A stretch of 64,000 nt of DNA from CAWIHK01 sp963835935 (GTDB lineage: Bacteria; Bacteroidota; Ignavibacteria; UBA10030; CAVZMI01), in assembly GCA_963835935.1 (NCBI GenBank), contig CAWIHK010000001.1:1612001-1676000 (forward strand), written 5' to 3'. A model generated the notes under the pieces. It saw only the letters and a program-made list of their open reading frames with translations, was not told the origin of the DNA and searched no databases. Shown one piece after another: positions 27,061-36,042 of this stretch (its first letter is position 1; each line of letters opens with the position of its first letter). Both the position numbers and the translations under genes were made by a program.

Positions 27061-27567
27061 TTAATTTCCTTCAACACTTTTTCGAACCATATGTTCTGTT
27101 TTCGACACTGCAGGTTTTGGCAGTTTGACTGCCAACGATTCCTTAATTGCCGACAACACTACATCCGTCGTTGTTTTTACGACACCCGGCCATGATTGAA
27201 TCTTTGAAAGGATTTTTTCAAGAGATAAAGTATCTTCGAGGCGGATTTTTAACAGGTGAGTACCTTCTCCAGTGATCGAATGACATTCAAGAATTTCTTC
27301 AACCTGTTTCGTGTGATCGATGAATGTTTGATAATGACGAGATGAATCGACCGTCACTGTGATAAATGCCGTCAAACTTTTTCCTAACTTATGCGCATCG
27401 AGCAGTGCATAGTAACCGAGTATATATCTATCCTCTTCGAGTTTGCGCATACGTTCACTCACAGCCGGAATGGATAATTCTACTATTGTTGCCAGATCGC
27501 TTCGCCTTGTGCGGCCGTTTTTTTGCAAAATTTCTAAGATTTTGATATCGATTTCATCTAGTACCAT
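27061..27567 (-). CDS. Lrp/AsnC family transcriptional regulator
   Basis: This is a small regulator with an N-terminal winged helix-turn-helix (residues 1-50: LDEIDIKILEILQKNGRTRR then LSIPAVSERMRKLEE) and a C-terminal RAM ligand-binding domain (ITVTVDSSRHYQTF, HSITGEGTHLLKIRLE). I use the ATG at 27567, which has GGAG nine bases upstream; a GTG at 27615 would add 16 residues but lacks a binding site and is close to the predicted transcript start. The gene sits directly before glnA behind one promoter. A palindrome next to its own promoter suggests it controls both genes. Confidence 0.92.
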   Translation of the reverse strand: MVLDEIDIKILEILQKNGRTRRSDLATIVELSIPAVSERMRKLEEDRYILGYYALLDAHKLGKSLTAFITVTVDSSRHYQTFIDHTKQVEEILECHSITGEGTHLLKIRLEDTLSLEKILSKIQSWPGVVKTTTDVVLSAIKESLAVKLPKPAVSKTEHMVRKSVEGN

Positions 27568-27636
27568 GTTCAGTACTCCGAATATTTTTTTGATCGTGAA
27601 ATCATCCTCATTCACGATGCAAAGTAAATCTGAATA

Positions 27637-27665
27637 AATATATTAATTAATTTGGTTTTTGTCAA
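27637..27665 (-). promoter_or_regulatory. Promoter of the lrp-like/glnA operon
   Basis: On the minus strand TTGACA (27665-27660) and TATATT (27642-27637) are exactly 17 bases apart, a near-perfect sigma-70 promoter. The predicted start is near 27630, about 60 bases before the chosen ATG. Confidence 0.8.
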
Positions 27666-27666
27666 G

Positions 27667-27687
27667 TATTAAATTAATTATTTAATA
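27667..27687. promoter_or_regulatory. Palindromic operator candidate for the Lrp-like regulator
   Basis: The arms TATTAAAT and ATTTAATA are perfect inverted repeats around a five-base centre, immediately upstream of the -35 box. Size and AT content fit Lrp/AsnC operators. Chance is not excluded in such AT-rich DNA. Confidence 0.45.
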
Positions 27688-27728
27688 ATTTTGTCTCTTT
27701 TTCCTTAATAATGAAGGGGCACGAGGTG

Positions 27729-27777
27729 ATTCTGAAAGAATCCGGACACGGAAACTTTTCTTAAACATAGTTTCCGT
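27729..27777 (-). terminator. Two hairpins after rpe, possible terminator
   Basis: Directly after the rpe stop a perfect nine-pair stem (ACGGAAACT at 27748-27756 with AGTTTCCGT at 27769-27777) is followed by a six-pair hairpin (GATTCT and AGAATC). No T run follows on the rpe strand, so this is not a standard terminator. Confidence 0.35.
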
Positions 27778-27778
27778 T

Positions 27779-28498
27779 TTAAATTGGAGAGATGGCCTTT
27801 TCTGCTGCTACTCGAAGTTCGTGCACAGCGGCAGAAATGTTTTGTTCTCCAAAGATGGCTGTGCCTGCGACAAAAATGGTTGTACCGGCGCGAGCCACAT
27901 CTCCAATCGTTGATAGATTGATTCCTCCATCCACTTCGATAACCGCTTCCGATGAAGTTTTGCGGATCAATTCCGAAACTTCACTAATTTTACGAAGTGA
28001 TCCTTTAATAAATTCCTGTGCACCGAACCCGGGGTTGACAGACATGATCAAGACAAGATCAATATCCCGTATTATCTCTGATAAAGTTCCAATTGGTGTT
28101 GATGGATTTATCGCAATACCGGCTTCAACTCCGTGCTCTTTTATTGAATGAACTGCACAATGAAGATGCGGAGTAGCTTCTTGATGAATCGTCAACCTCT
28201 GTGCTCCAGCTTCAATAAATTTTAGAATGTATCGTTCCGGTTCAACAATCATTAAATGCACATCAAGTGGAATTGTAGCGATACTTTTTATTGCACGTAT
28301 CACCGGCGGGCCAATTGTAATATTCGGCACAAATCTTCCGTCCATCACATCACAATGGAGCCAGTCGGCACCTCCTTTTTCCACGAGAACTATTTGCTGC
28401 CGAAGATTTACAAAATCCGATGCCAGTATCGATGGTGCGATTTGCAGCTTTTTCTTTTTTTCTGTTGATGCGTTCTTTATTGTATTTTCAGAGATCAT
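27779..28498 (-). CDS. rpe: Ribulose-phosphate 3-epimerase
   Basis: Rpe interconverts ribulose-5-phosphate and xylulose-5-phosphate in the pentose phosphate pathway. It is a TIM barrel with the family motifs IAPSILASDF, LHCDVMDGRFVPNITIGP (metal His and Asp), VHLMIVEPERY, MSVNPGFGAQEF and EVDGGIN. The usual length is about 220; here 239 residues include an N-terminal extension of about 20 charged residues before QIAPSIL. It lies 19 bases after the PASTA protein gene. Confidence 0.95.
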   Translation of the reverse strand: MISENTIKNASTEKKKKLQIAPSILASDFVNLRQQIVLVEKGGADWLHCDVMDGRFVPNITIGPPVIRAIKSIATIPLDVHLMIVEPERYILKFIEAGAQRLTIHQEATPHLHCAVHSIKEHGVEAGIAINPSTPIGTLSEIIRDIDLVLIMSVNPGFGAQEFIKGSLRKISEVSELIRKTSSEAVIEVDGGINLSTIGDVARAGTTIFVAGTAIFGEQNISAAVHELRVAAEKAISPI

Positions 28499-28517
28499 TG
28501 TCTTTTAATTGTCCTTG

Positions 28518-29300
28518 TTATTCTTGGATTTCTTTTAACTTTTTTCCTCCGGGTTGTACGACGAATAAGTCGACAGTTTGGCCCATTGTTACTGGTATCC
28601 CCGGATGAGGAAACTGTGATAGAATTGTATTCGATGGAAGATCCGGATTCACCTGATATGAGATATTGCCAATCTTTAATCCTCGTTGAGCCAATAATTT
28701 TTCAGCTTCGTGAGTAGTCTTTCCATTAAGATCGGGAACCTCAACTTTTCCAGTTCCGTCGCCAAGGCTCAAGACCACCCGAATATATGCTCCTTTTCGT
28801 ACCCCATCCCCCGCTTCAACCGATTGTTTTATTACTGTATTTTCCGGATACTCCTTCGAAATTTCAAAATTAATCTCGCCAAGATTTAAGCCATTCCTCA
28901 TCAATAAAAAACGGGCGTCGCGCTGTGAACGACCTTTAAGATCGGGCACAGTAACAACAGGCTCGCCACCGCTTACAGTTAGATATATACGACGGCCAAA
29001 CTTCACTGCGTCTCCTGCCGGAGGATTCTGCATAACCACAATGCCCGCTTCCCTCCGTGGATCTGTCCTCACGTCACCTTTTCTGGCATCAAATCCCAAC
29101 GAATCGAGAAAAAACTTCGCTCGATCGAATGTCATTCCTTCAACTTCGGGTACTTTAATTATGCCGCCATGGTTTACAATCCAAGGCATTATAAAATAAT
29201 TAACGGTTATAAAGAAAAAAGCAAGAATACCCACAACGAGGTATGCTCGAACGGCAAACGTTGAAACGAAAATATTTTGAAGTCTATATTTAAGCGACAT
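28518..29300 (-). CDS. Membrane-anchored PASTA-domain protein
   Basis: This protein has one membrane helix (about residues 16-40) followed by three PASTA domains (about 49-120, 121-190 and 190-255). Each starts with a VPEV-, VPDL- or VPDLNG-type motif and contains the NPPAGD-like turn. PASTA domains bind peptidoglycan fragments and usually sit on PknB kinases or penicillin-binding proteins; here there is no catalytic domain. I start at the ATG at 29300, which has AGGAG six bases upstream, and not at a TTG at 29348. The gene lies next to rpe. Confidence 0.88.
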   Translation of the reverse strand: MSLKYRLQNIFVSTFAVRAYLVVGILAFFFITVNYFIMPWIVNHGGIIKVPEVEGMTFDRAKFFLDSLGFDARKGDVRTDPRREAGIVVMQNPPAGDAVKFGRRIYLTVSGGEPVVTVPDLKGRSQRDARFLLMRNGLNLGEINFEISKEYPENTVIKQSVEAGDGVRKGAYIRVVLSLGDGTGKVEVPDLNGKTTHEAEKLLAQRGLKIGNISYQVNPDLPSNTILSQFPHPGIPVTMGQTVDLFVVQPGGKKLKEIQE

Positions 29301-29464
29301 TTTTCTCCTACGATGATATAATATAACCAAAACTTTTTTTATTCTCAAGCCGTTGCATTTGTATGTATGATCGACTTAAAGGTTGAGATGTGCCTAAAAT
29401 GAAACGAATTGTCAATTGTGAATTATTAAACAATGTGCTTCGATCTTACGAAACTTTTTCCTTT

Positions 29465-30046
29465 TTATAGATGATAGAGAGAATGTTTTTTTATATACTC
29501 TTCTACAAGTTGAGGAACTGTGTACTTGATGGATCGTCCAGCTTGCACACGTCGACGGATTTCACTCGACGAAATTCCTAGAAGAGGCGCATTCACAAAT
29601 TGTACGGCATCCTTCAATGTTGGTGGAATATCTTCAAATTTATAACCGGGACGATTAAAAACGATAAGTTGAACCATGTCGAGAAGCTCTTGGGGTTCGC
29701 GCCATGAATAAAAATCGATGAGATTATCGATTCCAATAATCAAAAATAAATCTGCAGAAGGATATTGCTGTTCGATTTGTTTTACCGTATCGATGGTGTA
29801 CGAGACTTGACCTCGTTTTATTTCAATCTCCGATACTTGAAAAAATCTATTTCCTTCAATCGCAATCTGCAGCATTACAAGGCGGTGTTCTGACGATGCA
29901 AGGCTTTGGTACTGTTTATGAGGCGGAATAAAGGACGGAATGAATAATATTTTGTTGAGAGAGTATTGGTCCCTCGCAAACTCACCGAGCAATAGGTGGC
30001 CGTAATGCGGAGGATTAAAACTACCCCCAAATATTCCGATTTTCAT
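29465..30046 (-). CDS. nadD: Nicotinate-nucleotide adenylyltransferase
   Basis: NadD makes deamido-NAD from nicotinate mononucleotide and ATP. The nucleotidyltransferase motif is GIFGGSFNPPHYGHL at residues 4-18, and the second signature is SSSEIRRRVQAGRSIKYTVP near 160-180. At 193 residues the length is normal. Its ATG overlaps the stop of the upstream gene by four bases. Confidence 0.95.
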   Translation of the reverse strand: MKIGIFGGSFNPPHYGHLLLGEFARDQYSLNKILFIPSFIPPHKQYQSLASSEHRLVMLQIAIEGNRFFQVSEIEIKRGQVSYTIDTVKQIEQQYPSADLFLIIGIDNLIDFYSWREPQELLDMVQLIVFNRPGYKFEDIPPTLKDAVQFVNAPLLGISSSEIRRRVQAGRSIKYTVPQLVEEYIKKHSLYHL

Positions 30047-30756
30047 TCACTAACCTTAAGGTGATTAAAGCAACGTTCGTGGTGCCGCAAAAATTCCAGT
30101 GTTTTCTTCGGATAACATTGATGATGTTCCACCATCTTTTCAATCGTTTCTCTGATATAATGAAGATCTTCAAGTGTAGAACATGCAGGTAATGTTTCCA
30201 ACGGAAATATCATGCTCTCCGTACTGCAGAATTGATCAAGGTACATACTCCTGGCATGAAAAATATTTTCATCGATACGGCGGAGAAGTTGATGCTCGCT
30301 ATTCATTCCGCAAAGATATAACAATCCTTCTTCGGTAGCGCCATAGACGATTGTATCTTTCTCATGTTCGAGCATGCTGAACGCACTTTGAATGTGTCCG
30401 GGAGTGATGAGCGGGTGAAAGCCGGCAAGCATCACGACAGATTTCCAACCCATTTTATTTTTCATTTTATCAAGAATGAAAGAATAGGAATAATTATTCG
30501 GCGGATTGTCATCCGTGTGAAGTTCAATGTTTGTTAAAAGATGTGGAGCTAAAAATTCTTCGTACCCTGGTATGGATGTAAGAATCATAAATTTATATTT
30601 TTGCGTCCGGTGTGAATGGCTAATTATATCGATAAGAATCGAAGAATTAAATTGTTTGATTTCATCCGCAATGAATGTACCGTTAAAAAGCTTCGCCGCT
30701 TCATCGTCACGAACATCCGGCACAATTGATAACAAAATATTCCCTTGCTGGTTCAT
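30043..30756 (-). CDS. Unknown protein resembling DUF2064/GT-A-type transferases, probably degenerate
   Basis: I do not recognise this 237-residue protein with certainty. The layout recalls the GT-A-like DUF2064 family: VVMLAGFHPLITPGHIQSAF corresponds in position to the usual IGSDTPLLTPE step, and DTIVYGATEEGLLYLCGM to the usual VLGPAEDGGYYLLGL. The acidic metal-binding residues of those motifs are replaced (FHP for D-x-P, EG for DGG). If it is this fold, it probably lacks transferase activity. It is translationally coupled to nadD through an ATGA overlap. Confidence 0.5.
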   Translation of the reverse strand: MNQQGNILLSIVPDVRDDEAAKLFNGTFIADEIKQFNSSILIDIISHSHRTQKYKFMILTSIPGYEEFLAPHLLTNIELHTDDNPPNNYSYSFILDKMKNKMGWKSVVMLAGFHPLITPGHIQSAFSMLEHEKDTIVYGATEEGLLYLCGMNSEHQLLRRIDENIFHARSMYLDQFCSTESMIFPLETLPACSTLEDLHYIRETIEKMVEHHQCYPKKTLEFLRHHERCFNHLKVSE

Positions 30757-31019
30757 CGACTCTCACATGCTATTGTTGCGTGTATGGTACAAGTTTTCTT
30801 TGAAAAACTCAAGAGGCGAGGTGTCTTGTCTCCGTCGTAGATGCAAAATCGGTACAAATGAAAAAAGATTTTACGATAGAATATTGTCGTCCACTCCGTC
30901 ATCGAATCCTCTCTAATTCTATCGTGGGAATAGAACGAGAAAGATTTCATTTGCAAAAATAATTCAAGACGAAAACAGAAGTACGGACTGCATAATCGAT
31001 AGCTGTCCGTTCAGCAAAG

Positions 31020-32225
31020 TCATTGTGTCATTCGAAGTACTGTCGCTAAGTCTTTATCGCCTCGTCCGGATAAATTGACGATGATCGATGAATTCTTACC
31101 CAATTTTTTCGCCAACACGATGGCATGTGCAAGTGCATGCGACGATTCCAGAGCTGGAATTATTCCTTCACATCGAGCAAGCAGATGAAATGCTTCGAGA
31201 GCTTCACGATCTGTTACTGAAACGTACTTCGCGTAGCCGGCATCTTTCCAATAGGAGTGTTCCGGTCCGACGCCGGGATAATCCAAGCCTGCCGAAATCG
31301 AGTGAGCAATTTGTATTTGTCCGTTTTTATCCTGCAGTAGATATTGAAATGCTCCGTGAAGAACGCCGGGTGTTCCCCGTGAAAGCGAAGCCGCATGTTT
31401 CCCGGAATCTAATCCTTCACCGGCAGCTTCTACACCGATCAATTTTATTTTATCCGCTACATCGATGAATGGAAAGAAAATTCCCATCGCATTGCTGCCG
31501 CCTCCAACGCATGCAACAATAGCATCAGGAAGACGATTTTCATATTCATAAAACTGTGTCCGTGTTTCCTTCCCTATCACCGATTGAAAATCACGAACAA
31601 TCTTTGGATATGGATGCATTCCTACAACTGATCCGATGATATAAAATGTTGAATCGACATTTGTCACCCAATCGCGGATAGCTTCACTTGTTGCGTCTTT
31701 CAATGTCCGACTGCCTGAGTTTACCGGACGAACTTCAGCTCCAAGCAATTTCATGCGTTGAACATTCGGAGCCTGACGTTCAATATCTTCTTCTCCCATA
31801 TAAACTATACACGGGAGTCCGAACAAAGCACAGACTGTGGCGGCTGCGACTCCATGTTGACCTGCTCCTGTCTCCGCTACGATGCGCTTTTTACCCATTC
31901 TTCGTGCCAAAAGAATCTGACCAATGGTATTATTTATTTTATGCGCACCCGTATGACACAGGTCTTCACGTTTCAAATAAATTGCCGCCCCTCCGGCGTA
32001 TTCGGTTAAATGTTCCGCTTTGTAAAGTGGAGTCGGACGGCCAGCATATTTCTCCAATAAAAAATGGAACTCTTTCCAGAAAACCGGATCGTTTTCTACC
32101 TCCGAATAAACGCGTTCCAATTCTTTGACTGCTGAAACAAGCGTCTCTGGAATATATTTTCCTCCGAATTTTCCATAATGTCCGTCGGCTGTCGGATAAG
32201 GATACTTTTTTTCTTGATAGTTCAT
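31020..32225 (-). CDS. trpB: Tryptophan synthase beta chain
   Basis: TrpB joins indole and serine to make tryptophan, using PLP. The PLP lysine is Lys96 in HTGAHKINNTIGQ. Other marks are RPTPLYKAEHLTEY, AETGAGQHGVA, the phosphate-binding GGGSNAMG and the closing SGRGDKDL. The length of 401 residues is that of a TrpB1. It is the last gene of the trp run and overlaps trpF by four bases. The alpha-subunit gene trpA, which usually follows, is not here or anywhere in the window. Confidence 0.97.
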   Translation of the reverse strand: MNYQEKKYPYPTADGHYGKFGGKYIPETLVSAVKELERVYSEVENDPVFWKEFHFLLEKYAGRPTPLYKAEHLTEYAGGAAIYLKREDLCHTGAHKINNTIGQILLARRMGKKRIVAETGAGQHGVAAATVCALFGLPCIVYMGEEDIERQAPNVQRMKLLGAEVRPVNSGSRTLKDATSEAIRDWVTNVDSTFYIIGSVVGMHPYPKIVRDFQSVIGKETRTQFYEYENRLPDAIVACVGGGSNAMGIFFPFIDVADKIKLIGVEAAGEGLDSGKHAASLSRGTPGVLHGAFQYLLQDKNGQIQIAHSISAGLDYPGVGPEHSYWKDAGYAKYVSVTDREALEAFHLLARCEGIIPALESSHALAHAIVLAKKLGKNSSIIVNLSGRGDKDLATVLRMTQ

Positions 32226-32845
32226 ATTGTTGTCGATTTTGCCCGAGTGATGAATTCTTTTAGTTTCTTAAAATCTTTTTTTCCATGATGACTCTCGACT
32301 CCGGAACTGACATCTACTGCGTATGGTCGAACGAACCTTATCGCATCTTCAATGTTTTTTGGATTCAATCCTCCTGAAAGAAACATTTTTCCCATTGATC
32401 TTGCGCGTACTGCAATGTTCCAATCGAACACCTCGCCAGTCCCACCTGCTTTTCCATGACGAAGCGTATCCAGGAGAAAAGCATCGACTTCATATCTTGT
32501 AATTTGTGCAACATCAAATGTCCCTCCAACTCTAAAAGCTTTTATGACTGAGACATCGAACCCTGTGCAATCTTCCGGATGTTGTTCGCCATGCAACTGG
32601 ATAGCGCTCAATTGAGCAACGCGAATTATATTATCGATATCCCGCCGTGTTGCAGACACAAATACACCGACCTTTGTAATGTGTTCCGGCATCTGTTTGA
32701 TAATTTCGCATGCAACTTCAGGTGCGATAAACCGCGGGCTTTCCTTTGCGAAAATGAAACCAAGAGCATCTGCGCCGCAACGTACAGACTCCTGCGCATC
32801 TTCAAGATTTGTGATTCCGCATATTTTTACCAGGATATTATTCAT
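32222..32845 (-). CDS. trpF: Phosphoribosylanthranilate isomerase
   Basis: TrpF converts phosphoribosylanthranilate to CdRP in tryptophan synthesis. The motifs are KICGITNLEDA with the catalytic Cys at residue 9, ALGFIFAKESPRFI, VGVFVSA, QLHGEQHPE, and the phosphate-binding LSGGLNPKNI and DVSSGVES. It has 207 residues as usual and overlaps both its neighbours by four bases. Confidence 0.95.
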   Translation of the reverse strand: MNNILVKICGITNLEDAQESVRCGADALGFIFAKESPRFIAPEVACEIIKQMPEHITKVGVFVSATRRDIDNIIRVAQLSAIQLHGEQHPEDCTGFDVSVIKAFRVGGTFDVAQITRYEVDAFLLDTLRHGKAGGTGEVFDWNIAVRARSMGKMFLSGGLNPKNIEDAIRFVRPYAVDVSSGVESHHGKKDFKKLKEFITRAKSTTI

Positions 32846-33627
32846 TTAAGGTCCACAAGATTATTGAGCGCTATCACACGGTCATCTTGTTTCATTAAAT
32901 GTTCGCCGACAAGAATTGCATTAAAACCGGCTTCATGCAATTTCTTAACATCGTGTTGCGACTTAATCCCGCTTTCACTAACGCTGATAATATTTTCCGG
33001 GATATATTTTTTTAATTCGATCGAATGTTCCAACCGCACATCGAAAGTTCTCAAATCACGATTATTGATACCGATGATTGATGCTCCCGCTTCAATCGAT
33101 TGCTCAATTTCATATTCTGAATGACATTCTACAAGGCACTCAAGGTTTAATTCGTTCGCTAATGCAATGTATTTTTTTAATTCTTCTTCACTCAATACCG
33201 CTGTAATCAATAAAAATGCATCAGCATCTATCGCCTTTGTTTCATAGATTTGATATTCGTCGATGATAAAATCTTTGCGCAAGACGGGAAGCGAACAAGC
33301 ATTCCTTGCTTCGATAAGCGCTTGCACCGAACCTTGGAAAAAATTGATATCTGTCAAAACCGATAGCGCTTTGGCCCCGGCGTTTTGATACTCGTTTGCA
33401 ATTTCCGCCGGTACAAATCGATCAACCAACACACCTTTTGAGGGGGACGCTTTCTTTATTTCTGCAATGACTGAAATTTTTTCACCGTGTAAAGCCCCGC
33501 TGAATGAACGGCGTTGAGCGTTAATTTCATTCGCTCTTCGAACCATCACATCCATCGCGACAAATTTCTTCTGTTCGGCGACCTCTTTTCGCTTGTATTC
33601 GATGATTCTATCGAGTATCGTTGCCAT
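32842..33627 (-). CDS. trpC: Indole-3-glycerol-phosphate synthase
   Basis: TrpC closes the indole ring to give indole-3-glycerol phosphate. Visible motifs are ILDRIIEYKRKEVAEQ, VIAEIKKASPSKGVL with the catalytic Lys, VLRKDFIIDEYQIYE, VECHSEYE, GINNRDLRTFDV and VSESGIKS. It is a single-function TrpC of 261 residues. Its first 20 bases overlap the end of the CNNM transporter gene. Confidence 0.96.
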   Translation of the reverse strand: MATILDRIIEYKRKEVAEQKKFVAMDVMVRRANEINAQRRSFSGALHGEKISVIAEIKKASPSKGVLVDRFVPAEIANEYQNAGAKALSVLTDINFFQGSVQALIEARNACSLPVLRKDFIIDEYQIYETKAIDADAFLLITAVLSEEELKKYIALANELNLECLVECHSEYEIEQSIEAGASIIGINNRDLRTFDVRLEHSIELKKYIPENIISVSESGIKSQHDVKKLHEAGFNAILVGEHLMKQDDRVIALNNLVDLK

Positions 33628-34951
33628 GCTTCGCTTTCATTTCTAATGAAGCTTTTGCTTCGATCAATCCCTTCACCTTGAGTTGCCAGATTCGGCGATG
33701 ACTTTTTTTCGTGACAATAAATGTGATCGGACCGTATCGAATTTCTTCATTCAATTCAGGAATTTTGCCTGAGATGTTCAGCAGAAATCCGCTTATCGAT
33801 TCATAATTCGCATCTTCGGGTATGAGAGTGCCGAATCTCTTGTTAAAGTCGTCTACAGAAATTCGTCCGTCGACGAAAACTGCACCATCGACGAACGATT
33901 CAACTTGTTTCACCTCTTCGTCATACTCGTCATGAATTTCGCCGACAATTTCTTCCAATATATCTTCCATCGTTACGATGCCGTTAAAGGTTCCAAATTC
34001 ATCGACAACGATTGCCATGTGAAAATGTTTCGATTGAAGTTCACGCATCAACTGGCTTATTTTTTTTGTTAAAGGAACGAAGAGAACCGGACGGACGATG
34101 TCGTGCAATATTATCAACGCTCTATGTTCCAGGAGATTGATTAAGTCCTTGGCATAAAAAACGCCGACAATATTGTCGAGCGTACCATTATACACCGGCA
34201 TTCTTGAATAGCCTTGTTCTATCACGATGTGTATCAGATCTTCAGGTTGTGTAGAGATATCGATTGCCACCACATCCGGACGAGGAACCATCACTTCTTT
34301 TGCGATTGTATCGGTAAATTCAAAAATGCTTGAAATCAATTCATGTTCTGTTTTATCAATGACACCGGTCTTCGTTCCTTCCTCGAGCATGAGTTTGAAC
34401 TCTTCTTCAGAAATCCTTGATTCCATGAAACTTGTTTTATCTTTCAAAGGTTTCAGTATTAGATTGCTGACGTATGCCAATAATTTGATTGGGATTGAAA
34501 GGATTCGCGAAAACCAAGATATGATTGGAGCTACAAAAAGAGCGACTTTAATAGAATGGCGCATGCCGAGAGATTTAGGAACAAGCTCTCCGATGACAAG
34601 GGTCGCAAATGTTACAAGAAGAACGACTAAAGACACTGAAATTGGTTCTGCGTATAATCCGATGCCATTGATTTGTGCAATCAATGGTTTTAAATATTCT
34701 ACTGCGGCGACACCTGCAAGAGCAGACGCAAGGGCACCCATCAACGTCATTCCGATTTGCACAGTGGCGAAGAAAGAATCGGGTGATGACTGAAGATTTT
34801 CTATGTGTTTTGCTCTTCGGCTTCCCTGCTCGCTTAATTCTCTTACTTTACTTTTACGGCTGGCAACAATAGATATTTCGCTGGCAGCGAAAAAGCCGTT
34901 TAGAAGAATCAAACACACAATAAGTAATGCTTCAAGCCAGATATCTACCAT
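33608..34951 (-). CDS. CNNM/CorC-type membrane transporter with CBS domains (HlyC/CorC family)
   Basis: This is a 447-residue membrane protein with a DUF21/CNNM domain of about four hydrophobic segments (1-190), a pair of CBS domains (about 205-330) and a C-terminal CorC/HlyC domain (about 345-430). Motifs include FFAASEISIVASRKSKV, KEVMVPRPDVVAI, VVDEFGTFNGIVTMEDILEEIVGEI and RISVDDFNKRFGT. Members move magnesium or other divalent cations, or sodium. It lies between trpD and trpC in the same orientation and overlaps trpC by 20 bases. It should therefore be expressed with the tryptophan genes, although it has no known role in that pathway. Confidence 0.92.
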   Translation of the reverse strand: MVDIWLEALLIVCLILLNGFFAASEISIVASRKSKVRELSEQGSRRAKHIENLQSSPDSFFATVQIGMTLMGALASALAGVAAVEYLKPLIAQINGIGLYAEPISVSLVVLLVTFATLVIGELVPKSLGMRHSIKVALFVAPIISWFSRILSIPIKLLAYVSNLILKPLKDKTSFMESRISEEEFKLMLEEGTKTGVIDKTEHELISSIFEFTDTIAKEVMVPRPDVVAIDISTQPEDLIHIVIEQGYSRMPVYNGTLDNIVGVFYAKDLINLLEHRALIILHDIVRPVLFVPLTKKISQLMRELQSKHFHMAIVVDEFGTFNGIVTMEDILEEIVGEIHDEYDEEVKQVESFVDGAVFVDGRISVDDFNKRFGTLIPEDANYESISGFLLNISGKIPELNEEIRYGPITFIVTKKSHRRIWQLKVKGLIEAKASLEMKAKHGNDTR

Positions 34952-35010
34952 AATAAAATATACATATTTTGAATTTAATTTGCCGGATCTGAATTTCCTT
35001 GATTCCGAAA

Positions 35011-36027
35011 CTATCCAGCGTGAGAATAACGCCGCAACTCTTCAAGTTTTTTTAACGCGCATCCGTTATCGATCGATTCTGAAGCTTTTTTGATACCCTC
35101 GGGAAAATCGTTTGCAATTCCCGATACAACTAATGCAGCGGCGGTATTCATTAAAGTGATGTCGCGATACGGTCCTTTCTTCCCCCCGAATATTTGGAGA
35201 AGAATCTCTGCGTTATTCGCCGGATCGCTTCCTTTTACGTCTTCGACATTAGCAATTTTAATTTGAAATTCTTCAGGGTTAATATAAAAATTCTTGACGT
35301 TCTGATTTTTAACCTCAAATATGGTTGTTTTACCGAGAGTCGATATTTCATCAAATCCACCCGCGCCATGAACAACCCATGCATGTTCCGTTCCGAGCAT
35401 CACAAGAACGTCCGCGATTTGTTTAGCTAAGTTCTCGTTAAATACTCCAATGACTTGTCGCTGAGCGCCTGCTGGATTAGTAAGCGGGCCCAGTATATTA
35501 AAAACCGTTCTGAAACCGAGTTCGCGTCTGATAGGGGCTGCAAATTTCATCGCGCTGTGCAGAAGCGGCGCGAACAAAAACGAAATTCCGATTTCATCGA
35601 GCGATTTCGTCATCATCTCCGCAGTCATGGTTTCAACTTCGACGCCGAGCGCTTTCAATACATCCGAGCTTCCGCTTTTGCTTGAAATTGCCCGGTTGCC
35701 ATGTTTAGCAACGATTGCGCCTGCACCGGCGGCAACCAATGCTGATGCGGTTGAAACGTTGAAAGTAATTCCGCCATCACCGCCGGTACCGCAGGTATCG
35801 ACCAAAGTTTTGTGTTTTGTTGGAATGCGCGTTGCTTTTTCACGCATCACTTTTGCGCAAGCAGCTATTTCTTCGATAGTTTCTCCTTTAACACGTAACC
35901 CGGTTAGAAAACTCGAAATTTGTACAGGCGTTGCTTCACCCGCAAAAATTTTCTGCATGGAGTTGTAAGCTTCTTCATAACTTAAATTTTCTCCACGCGC
36001 TAACACTGTTAAGGCATGTGCAATCAT
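35011..36027 (-). CDS. trpD: Anthranilate phosphoribosyltransferase
   Basis: TrpD transfers phosphoribose to anthranilate. The motifs are VDTCGTGGDGGITFNVST (PRPP binding), AKHGNRAISSKSGSSDVLKALG, and RRELGFRTVFNILGPLTNPAG. The protein has 338 residues and no fused TrpG. It starts 15 bases after the truA stop and is followed by the CNNM gene. trpE and trpG are not in the window. Confidence 0.96.
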   Translation of the reverse strand: MIAHALTVLARGENLSYEEAYNSMQKIFAGEATPVQISSFLTGLRVKGETIEEIAACAKVMREKATRIPTKHKTLVDTCGTGGDGGITFNVSTASALVAAGAGAIVAKHGNRAISSKSGSSDVLKALGVEVETMTAEMMTKSLDEIGISFLFAPLLHSAMKFAAPIRRELGFRTVFNILGPLTNPAGAQRQVIGVFNENLAKQIADVLVMLGTEHAWVVHGAGGFDEISTLGKTTIFEVKNQNVKNFYINPEEFQIKIANVEDVKGSDPANNAEILLQIFGGKKGPYRDITLMNTAAALVVSGIANDFPEGIKKASESIDNGCALKKLEELRRYSHAG

Positions 36028-36042
36028 TTTATTTTCCCAATA

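Noticed and set aside
30753..30956. A 67-codon minus-strand frame before the gene at 30043-30756
   Set aside because: Its composition is not protein-like and it has no ribosome-binding site; the region is more likely the leader of the following gene.
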